A stretch of DNA of 64,000 nt from Paramoeba atlantica (Eukaryota; Discosea). The stretch covers positions 1 to 64,000 of the forward strand of contig CDRNVI010000003.1 in assembly GCA_977017575.1 (NCBI GenBank), written 5' to 3'. Of this stretch, positions 19,410 through 27,374 are shown piece after piece. A program made the translations under genes and the position numbers. Within the stretch, counting starts at the first letter, position 1. Each line of letters begins with the position of its first letter. The notes below the pieces were generated by a model. That model was given only the letters and a program-made list of their open reading frames with translations. It was not told the origin of the DNA and searched no databases.

Positions 19410-21180
19410 CGCACGCTTCGGCAGGAGACGGGAGCCCAGCTTTTGAACGAAAGTTCCATTTGATGAGCTCCACGTAAATAGAAGAGTGGCGAATTTGATG
19501 TCCAACCAGGCGGGAACGACTTACGAGATGTATGGTTTCGAAACGGAAGAAAGAACTGGTTTCTTCCACGTAAATAGAAGAGTGGCGAATTTGATGTCCA
19601 ACCAGGCGGGCACGACTTACGAGATGTATGGTTTCGAAACGTGGTGTCTTATTGTACAAGGATTCAAGTGGATAACATTTCTGGTGTTCAACTACGCCCA
19701 TCGCATCGCATACAATGCGTCGCATGTGATTTATCTGGACATCTGCACGCCGAATTTGGGATTTAGAGAGATAAAGCGACGAAGAACCATAATTTACAAT
19801 AGGGTAAACTAAGGTATCAAAGAGGCGAAGCTTGGTTTTCGTTCCCAAGGGAGAAATCCATATGCCACGCAATTTGGAGAAGCATAAGATGCTTCTCAAA
19901 ATTCTGCCCAGAACCATGATAAAAAGGTAGGGAGCAAACACATCGCCTTGAAGTATGCCTGATGTAATGGGGAATGATGCAGTTTTGCCGAAAGGCGTCC
20001 GCACCAAGCCCTCCAAATCAGAATATAATGACATTGTAAGTCGTCTGAGCATAGGTCCAACGTGGAAGGCTTTTAAGGCGGCTTCGATAGCAGCATGGGA
20101 TACGGATGGAAATGCGCTGGCGAAGTCCACAAAGGCAAGGTAAAACTTGTCACCTCTTCCTGATTTCGAGAGCAACTCATTTAGCAACACCTGGGCTCCA
20201 TTGGTGGAGCGTTCCGGTCGAAAACCGAACTGGTTTTCTCGAAGAACGCGCTCCACTACAGGTCTTACTCTGTTTAGTATCATCGCATTAATGAGTTTTA
20301 CTATTTTGTTAACCAAACAAATGGGTCTCCAGTTTGCCAGCTCTGCTGTATCCCCTTTTTTAGGGACCGGTACTTGCACGGCCTGTTTCCATACATTGTG
20401 AGTTTTCACGCTTTCATAGGCTTGATTTATCATGTCAAGAACCATTTTTCGGAGTTTATTGTTATCGAAAATGCAGCAGTAGGCTTCCGCCGGGATATCG
20501 TCTAGACCTGGGGCCCGCCCTTTGCCGAGCTGATGCGCCGCTGTAAGCATTTCATGTTCCCCGAAAATTTTATCATCTATTTCACCTATGTAATTATCGG
20601 CTTCAGGAAATATCATTTCCGTGCTGCTAGAACCTCGATTGGCCATTTTGGCGAAAAATGCTCTCACAGTTTCAAGCCTTTTTCTTCTGGATTCACCTTC
20701 TCCGAAATCAAACGTCTTTCTCCTGATACCACAGATTTCCCTTAAGTAATTCCATGGGCTTGAGTGATTTTTCCGTAGTTTGGATTCTAGACTATTACAT
20801 TCATTTTCAATGACGTTTTCAATGTGAGTTTGGTGATTATGAACAAGTTTTTGAAAGCATTTTTTGGAGCGACTGGCTTCGAACACCTTTCGTAGTGTGT
20901 TGGTATTTTCCTGAACCTCTGTCTGTTGCAAAAAGTCTGATTCTATCTTTCCTGTGTCTGAGAGAAACTTCTCCGCCGCCTTGCGCATTGTTCCCGTAAG
21001 CACCTCCCATATTTCACCCTGTTCACCCCCTTCAGCGACCACCGCATCAACAGCATTAGCAGTGTATTCATTAAAAGCTTTCTTAGATTCGTCAGACCGC
21101 AGTTTTTGCCAGGATATCGCAGTGCTGCCTTTCTCTGCGGGGGCTTTCCATTTGATCGCAAGGTGAACTGCAAGGTCATC

Positions 21181-21317
21181 GCAAGGTCGTCGCCGCGGCA
21201 AAAAGACATAAGGCTCCGCCTTCTGCCTTTTTGCCTTGCGCCTCCACCTTCCTCTATGGCCTTGCGTGTCACACACTTCCAGGTAAAGTTTGGCCTTTGT
21301 AGGTGTATTTGCGGAAT
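21181..21317. repeat. Y repeat fragment
   Basis: Contains CTTGCGCCTCCACCTTCCTC and GCGTGTCACACACTTCCAGG with TTTGGCCTTTGTAGGTGTAT. Related copies are at 23500-23600 and twice at 45463-46130. It abuts the truncated 5' end of LINE-F. Confidence 0.65.
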
Positions 21318-21450
21318 ATCGAGGGGAGGACCGTCCCGGACCCTCCCCTCAGGGAACCAGCTCCCTTACCCGGCTTACACCTCTTGGGTGAGCCGTGTTG
21401 ACGTGAATTCGTCGACGCAGCGTGTTCGCAACAGCACGTTGGTGCCGCCT
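21318..21450 (+). repeat. SINE body fragment
   Basis: Matches the SINE from GGACCGTCCCGGACCCTCCC to GCACGTTGGTGCCGCCTTG and stops exactly where the LINE-G leader array begins. Head and tail are missing. Confidence 0.85.
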
Positions 21451-21562
21451 TGATTTCTTCCTATTAAGTTGATTTCTTCCTATTAAGTTGATTTCTTCCT
21501 ATTAAGTTGATTTATTCCTATTAAGTTGATTTCTTCCTATTAAGTTGATTTCTTCCTATTAA
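21450..21562 (+). repeat. LINE-G leader array of 19-bp units
   Basis: Six tandem copies of TTGATTTCTTCCTATTAAG; one has TTTATTCC instead of TTTCTTCC. The last unit ends in ATTAA, whose final A is the A of the LINE-G start codon at 21562, so the array runs straight into the ORF. It is a third unit sequence in the same position as the arrays of LINE-A and LINE-B/D. Confidence 0.92.
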
Positions 21563-22770
21563 TGAATATTTCTAGGGAGAAGGCGGAGGCGTCCGGACCT
21601 TTTGCCAGCTTGCTCTCGTTCAAAGAGAAGTTACGGAAGGCCACGTGTCAACGGGGAAACCTCTTTCTGCCTCCTCAGCGGAGAGAGGGAGTAGCGATAC
21701 TCCGGCAGCGGGCCCTGTGTCGAATGCAGTCACTTGTATGGTTCCGGGGAAGAGGTTCGTTATAACCTGGTGCAAGTCATATGAATATAGTACGAGGGTG
21801 TGGGAAGGTTCTGTTGTGTCGGTTGAACCGGACGGTTTTCAAATGGAAAACAGGGCCGTGGGCAGGTAAACATCAAAGGGTTACTTCCTCCAAGGAGGAA
21901 CAATTCGTAGAAGAGGGCGATGTGACGTTCAAAATTCGTGCAAATGAAATGCATTTATATACTGACGGGGCATTGTCTACAAAGAAAAATCAAATAGCAA
22001 CGGGATGTGCGTATGTATCGTTACGAGTTGGGAATCAAAAACTTATGGTAGGGATGCGCCCACCGGAAGATGTACCGCTTACCATTATGGCAGCTGAGGC
22101 GTATGGGGCATTTGCAGCATTGCAATTCACAATGGAATTTAATGGGGATGTTGTGTTGCATACTGATTCTCATAACCTCTGGGAATTTTTCCATATACAT
22201 AGGCATCAAAATCGCTTAGTTGGATTTCAGAAATTTGAGAATTCGGAACTGCTGAGACAGATTAGCCAGGCTTGTCATAAAATTGAGACTGATGCTAGAA
22301 ATGTGTACTGTATTAAAGTTCGAGCTCACGAAGGAAACCCATATAATGAGAGTGCTGATTTGGTGGCAAAAAAGGCAATTGATACAGTTGATATTGGCTC
22401 ATCATTTACTTATCGAGAACCCAAGGAGGTATCGAACGGTAAAAGAAAAGTTCCGAATTGTCCGGACAGAACGGTGCAAATACAGGAGAAAGTTTTAAAA
22501 TCGAATAGTATTTCTAGAAAATCACCCAAAACACCTATGAAAAAAGTCGTAATTACGGAACAAAAAAGGTCCAGAGAAAAGGAAGCTGAGCTGGGAAACA
22601 TTAAGGAACCTAAACTCAAGAAACGAAACAAGGCCTCTGAAGATAATTCACGTTCTGATAAGAAAATTATTCCAAAGGTTAAACTGCCACGGCATCCACA
22701 AATTAAACGAAAAGCCAACGAAGGCAAAAGCCAATCGCAGGCAGATGAGGAAGATAAATTGTCGAACTAA
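21562..22770 (+). pseudogene. LINE-G, internally deleted: N-terminus joined to RNase H
   Basis: Begins MNISREKAEASGPFASL, homologous to LINE-C at 25152. After about 60 residues the frame shifts (SYEYSTRVWEGSVVSVEPDG in the next frame) and near 21865 the sequence jumps to the segment just before RNase H, skipping the endonuclease and RT entirely. The RNase H frame (21781-22770, 329 codons) is uninterrupted: MHLYTDGALS, AAEAYGAFAAL, LHTDSHNLWEFF and NESADLVAKKA give an intact D-E-D-D set, followed by a lysine-rich tail of about 120 residues. It is most simply a deletion derivative, although the open RNase H frame is notable. Confidence 0.82.
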
Positions 22771-23155
22771 CAGAATTTCTCGGTTGTGGGGTGAACGAGG
22801 GGTGGACAAGATTTTTGAAACAGTATTATTATTTATTTATATTTCAATCTAAAAGGTGTGAAACGAATCGACCTAGGTTTCCTGCTTATATGCGTTAATT
22901 TATTATATTTGTTAGTCTGTTTGTATTTGTATTTCATTTGTTGTCAAATTTGGAGGGAGAGGCATTGTTTGTAGAATTAGTTGAGTTTGTAGGTGCAAAG
23001 TTCACCGACGCATGCTAGGAAACGTGCTGCGTAGCCATTTTGATGGATTTACGGTACTTAAACAGGGCAAGTATCCCTTCACTTAATTGGAAACGGGGGG
23101 GGGGCAACTAGAGAGTGAAAGAGTACAAAGACCTCAACTGATATATCAGTGTTGT
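22771..23155 (+). other. 3' flank of LINE-G, no gene seen
   Basis: AT-rich sequence after the LINE-G stop codon, with no coding frame. Part is probably the LINE 3' untranslated region; no tail microsatellite is obvious. Confidence 0.4.
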
Positions 23156-23279
23156 TGTTGGTGCCGCCTTGGGAAAGCGGAAACTGGTATAGGACGTCGG
23201 CCTCGGAACCTCCAAATCTGTCTGTGAAGGGTCTGGCTTGCCAGTGACCATCCGGAGCAATCCGGAGTGATTTGGATTG
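23156..23279 (+). repeat. SINE 3' fragment
   Basis: Runs from TTGGTGCCGCCTTGGGAAAG through GGCCTCGGAACCTCCAAATC to GGAGTGATTTGGATTG, the 3' third of the SINE. It abuts a hairpin element at 23284. Confidence 0.85.
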
Positions 23280-23283
23280 TTTT

Positions 23284-23437
23284 GGGACGAGGGAGATACC
23301 AACAGTGTAGATGCGGCAGTTTCCTCAGGAAAAACGGCATCTCTGCCTTTTTAGGCGCCTGTCTTCATGCCCTAAGGGAGATAACGTTTTTCCTGTGGAA
23401 ACTGCCGGACCTATACTGTTGGTATCTTCCTCGTCCC
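23284..23437. repeat. Hairpin (foldback) element with GAGGGAGATAC ends
   Basis: Two ~53-bp inverted arms at 23284-23336 and 23385-23437, opening GGGACGAGGGAGATACCAAC and closing with its complement GTTGGTATCTTCCTCGTCCC, with a ~48-bp loop. No coding capacity. A longer relative with similar ends is at 35212-35406. Confidence 0.8.
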
Positions 23438-23499
23438 CTTTGCCCTGGGTTACATAGTAAAAACATGTTCCCTAGGACTCCTTACAGCTTCCCACGCGA

Positions 23500-23600
23500 G
23501 GAAGTCGTCGTCGCTGCGGTAAACGGGAAGAAAGCTCCGCCTTCTGCTTTTTGCCTTGCGCCTCCTCCTTCCTCTACGGTCTTGTGTATCCCAAACTTCA
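23500..23600. repeat. Y repeat fragment
   Basis: Shares GCTCCGCCTTCTGC and CTTGCGCCTCCTCCTTCCTC with 21181-21317 and with the duplicated copies at 45463-46130. It lacks the GCGTGTCACACACTTCC core, which is altered here. Confidence 0.55.
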
Positions 23601-23739
23601 AGTTGAAAAAAGCATACGTGGAGAATCGGGCTTTGCAAATCGCTTCCGAAGAAGGGGGTCTCGAGTCGTCCAAAAGGTGCTTTTTCTTTTCCTAAAACTA
23701 TCTACATGTATTTATGGTGCTGACTTTCTGTATCTCCCT

Positions 23740-24180
23740 CAATAAGATCCATTCTTATTGAAAGGAAGCCCCTGCCCCTTGGGGAATGACCTGAATCTTG
23801 TCCGGTACTCCCCATGTACTAAATAACTAGGACGAGATGATGGAAAGTGACAAGTTTTTGCCGTCTGCCATGATGCCAATTTTGGTCGTCGTCGGGCAAA
23901 AACTCCCTTCTCACAAAGGGCGCTAAGGCATTGGTTGCCTTCTTTGAAGGCCGCTGGTGAGCGAGCTTCGCAAGCTCCGCGTACCCTGGCGAGTTACCTC
24001 CCCTGGTGGAAAGTCAAAGTATCGACTTTCTAGCTCATTATTTTAATGAGCTCACGGGAGGTTGAAGAGGGCTTTCTCCCTCGCGTGGATATCGTTTATC
24101 GACACGTGTGTCGAAACCGTAATTACTTACAGCGCAGTCACCGACCCCTTTTTTATCAAGTTTTACCAATTTTATCACTT
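23740..24180. other. Hairpin-rich intergenic segment
   Basis: No open frame of interest. It has a run of short perfect or near-perfect hairpins: AAGGC..GCCTT and CCTTC..GAAGG (about 23929-23954), GCGAGCTT..AAGCTC (about 23963-23980), GAAAGTC..GACTTTC (about 24009-24031), GCTCATTA..TAATGAGC (about 24033-24051) and CGACACGTGTGTCG (about 24099-24113). The density suggests a structured transcript, but this is untested. Confidence 0.4.
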
Positions 24181-24239
24181 CTGGAGGCATGAGCCCCCGT
24201 TTGCGAGCAAGGCCCAACTGTGTGCGTAGCCCTGGGACA

Positions 24240-25150
24240 TAATTGCGGTGGTTGTAAAACTACCGCTCTACACTCGATTATTGAAAAAAAAGTGAACAAA
24301 AACAGTGAAAATATTAAGAGGAACACAGTAATATAATAGAAGAAAAAAATATAAAAGGGGGCTCCGGTGATCCAAAACTGAAAAAAAAAATTGAAAAAAA
24401 TGGGGGGTCCATGGGGGAGGTCCAGGGGGGTCCAGGGGGGGTCCAGGGGGGGGTCCAGGGGGGGGGTCATGGTCGAGCAAATTTTTTCGAAAAAATTAGT
24501 TTTCGAAACCAAACCGCAGAAAGGGTAGCCGGGGTCTTGGCGCGCATTTTCCACCCCCCTACCCGGGGGTAACCCCCCTGCGTATCCGCAGGAGGGGTCC
24601 GCCGAGTTCGAAATTGTTCGGATTTTTTTTTTGAAAACAATTTCAACTTGGCGAAAAAAATGACCAAAAAAATATTTTTCCAAAATCGTTTCCCCTATTG
24701 TATTTTGATAGTTTGGGACCTACAATAGCTTTCTCCGCAGTTGCTTTCGCAAGGTGTCCCTTCTTCGAACCGTGGTGCGCCCCTCAAAATAACCCATTTT
24801 TTGACTAAAAAAGGTGAAAAAGTATTTTTCGGACCTAAAGGGGCATTTGTGTGTCGAAAGAATGGTATGGTTGGAGTCGTCTTCTCTACCCAATACGTTC
24901 GGTAGGCTTCCATTCATGCCTACTAGTGATTTTCCACGCGCAAATGTCGGATTTAGTGCTCTGAGAGCAGAAATACGCGAAAATCACCCGATTTGTACCC
25001 GAAATTCGGCTATTTTTGGCTATAATCTTTCCGTTTTCCAGGCTAAATTTTCTTTTTTAGGCTACTCGTTAAACGCGGCGGTAGTTTTCAACGCGAAGCG
25101 CGCAGCATGAGTGACTTCTAAGTTGAAAACAACCACCGTGTTTAACGTTT
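24240..25150 (+). repeat. X repeat, near full-length copy
   Basis: About 0.9 kb. It starts at the short hairpin TTGCGGTGGTTGTAAAACTA (24243), passes a variable G-rich centre of (GGGGGG)TCCA units (24403-24470), the CGCGCATTTTCCACCCCCCT block, the AAAATCGTTTCCCC block and GGCTATAATCTTTCCG, and ends in the long hairpin TCGTTAAACGCGGCGG... to 25147. No coding frame. It is a non-autonomous element of unknown class. Confidence 0.85.
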
Positions 25151-25151
25151 A

Positions 25152-25795
25152 ATGGCAATTAATAAATGGGCGGAGGCGTCCGGACCTTTTGGGGGTTTCT
25201 TGGCGGTCAAAGAAAAACTCCGATTGGCCACGTGTTGTCGGGGAAACCTGTTTCTACCTAAAAAGCGGAAATGGGGAGTAGCCAAACTCCGGCCGCGGGA
25301 CCTGTTTCGAATGTCATGTCTTTTTTCTCCTGGAAAACGCTTTGCTGTTGCCTGGAGTATGTCATATGATTTACGTACGAGGTTGTCGGAGGGGACTGCT
25401 AAATCTATACTTCCGGACGGTAGACGTCTAGTGAAGTATGATTTAGTGGATGATCGCCTTTTCCTGTTTCCTCCGAAAGATGAACGAGTTCAAATTCTGG
25501 GTGGTAGGGTAGGTTTCTTGGGAAAATGGAAATCCAAACGGAATAGGAAACGCACCAACTGTCCTCGAAGTGGCTACCGGGGCCAGGGATCCGAGAAGAA
25601 TGCTAAGAGAGGGGGTTTTACGATAAATACCCTAAACGTGGACACCTTGAAAGTCAAAGCGACTGATACTTTCACGCTTCGGAAGTCGATTAGACTATAT
25701 CAAGTGGCAGGTTTCATGAGGAGTCAACATGTTGACCTCATGGCGCTTCAGGAAACAAGGTTAAAATTTGATGATAAGGATTCTATTTTACATAC
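25152..25795 (+). pseudogene. LINE-C, 5' coding part (interrupted by LINE-A)
   Basis: Starts MAINKWAEASGPFGGFLAVK and reads through the N-terminal region into the endonuclease domain (TLNVDTLKVK, LMALQETRLKFDD) before the LINE-A leader array begins at about 25796. The endonuclease resumes at 32003 on the far side of LINE-A in matching order, so LINE-A inserted into LINE-C. It lies directly after an X repeat, with no leader array of its own retained. Confidence 0.85.
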
Positions 25796-27358
25796 CACTT
25801 TTTGTTTTAAGACCACTTTTTGTTTTAAGACCACTTTTTGTTTTAAGACCACTTTTTGTTTTAAGACCACTTTTTGTTTTAAGACCACTTTTTGTTTTAA
25901 GACCACTTTTTGTTTTAAGACCACTTTTTGTTTTAAGACCACTTTTTGTTTTAAGACCACTTTTTGTTTTAAGACCACTTTTTGTTTTAAGACCACTTTT
26001 TGTTTTAAGACCACTTTTTGTTTTAAGACCACTTTTTGTTTTAAGACCACTTTTTGTTTTAAGACCACTTTTTGTTTTAAGACCACTTTTTGTTTTAAGA
26101 CCACTTTTTGTTTTAAGACCACTTTTTGTTTTAAGACCACTTTTTGTTTTAAGACCACTTTTTGTTTTAAGACCACTTTTTGTTTTAAGACCACTTTTTG
26201 TTTTAAGACCACTTTTTGTTTTAAGACCACTTTTTGTTTTAAGACCACTTTTTGTTTTAAGACCACTTTTTGTTTTAAGACCACTTTTTGTTTTAAGACC
26301 ACTTTTTGTTTTAAGACCACTTTTTGTTTTAAGACCACTTTTTGTTTTAAGACCACTTTTTGTTTTAAGACCACTTTTTGTTTTAAGACCACTTTTTGTT
26401 TTAAGACCACTTTTTGTTTTAAGACCACTTTTTGTTTTAAGACCACTTTTTGTTTTAAGACCACTTTTTGTTTTAAGACCACTTTTTGTTTTAAGACCAC
26501 TTTTTGTTTTAAGACCACTTTTTGTTTTAAGACCACTTTTTGTTTTAAGACCACTTTTTGTTTTAAGACCACTTTTTGTTTTAAGACCACTTTTTGTTTT
26601 AAGACCACTTTTTGTTTTAAGACCACTTTTTGTTTTAAGACCACTTTTTGTTTTAAGACCACTTTTTGTTTTAAGACCACTTTTTGTTTTAAGACCACTT
26701 TTTGTTTTAAGACCACTTTTTGTTTTAAGACCACTTTTTGTTTTAAGACCACTTTTTGTTTTAAGACCACTTTTTGTTTTAAGACCACTTTTTGTTTTAA
26801 GACCACTTTTTGTTTTAAGACCACTTTTTGTTTTAAGACCACTTTTTGTTTTAAGACCACTTTTTGTTTTAAGACCACTTTTTGTTTTAAGACCACTTTT
26901 TGTTTTAAGACCACTTTTTGTTTTAAGACCACTTTTTGTTTTAAGACCACTTTTTGTTTTAAGACCACTTTTTGTTTTAAGACCACTTTTTGTTTTAAGA
27001 CCACTTTTTGTTTTAAGACCACTTTTTGTTTTAAGACCACTTTTTGTTTTAAGACCACTTTTTGTTTTAAGACCACTTTTTGTTTTAAGACCACTTTTTG
27101 TTTTAAGACCACTTTTTGTTTTAAGACCACTTTTTGTTTTAAGACCACTTTTTGTTTTAAGACCACTTTTTGTTTTAAGACCACTTTTTGTTTTAAGACC
27201 ACTTTTTGTTTTAAGACCACTTTTTGTTTTAAGACCACTTTTTGTTTTAAGACCACTTTTTGTTTTAAGACCACTTTTTGTTTTAAGACCACTTTTTGTT
27301 TTAAGACCACTTTTTGTTTTAAGACCACTTTTTGTTTTAAGACCACTTTTTGTTTTAA
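25796..27358 (+). repeat. LINE-A leader: ~87 identical 18-bp units
   Basis: A 1.56-kb array of ACCACTTTTTGTTTTAAG with no visible variant from start to end, stopping 17 bp before the LINE-A start codon. The unit is a multiple of three without stops in several frames, which makes long frames of FKTTFC, FVLRPL or LKQKVV repeats on both strands; these are artefacts. Uniformity implies recent expansion or homogenisation. Confidence 0.95.
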
Positions 27359-27374
27359 TTTACTTTAGAACAAA

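Larger units (their letters stand above)
17473..21180 (-). pseudogene. LINE-F, 5'-truncated and internally rearranged
   Basis: Minus strand. The endonuclease domain is absent; coding begins at the linker (AISWQKLRSDESKKAFN near 21110). Reverse transcriptase motifs FGFRPERSTNGA, AFVDFASAFPSVS and ILQGDVFAPYLF are present, but the YADD block has been deleted (LGRILRSILCFSKLRGIW). A ~70-bp segment is duplicated with a 96-bp period at about 19474-19640 (RARLVGHQIRHSSIYVE twice). RNase H motifs HVYVDASI, SPERAEVHAIL, HTDSYYVWDF and NSEADSLL are split by an insertion at 18085-18670, and a SINE lies at 19017-19409. After the stop at 17473 there are about 100 bp of 3' sequence and a (TACA)n run near 17360. 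Confidence 0.88.

Noticed and set aside
25796-27358. CRISPR-like array
   Set aside because: There are no spacers: the units are contiguous and identical, and the context is a eukaryotic LINE leader.
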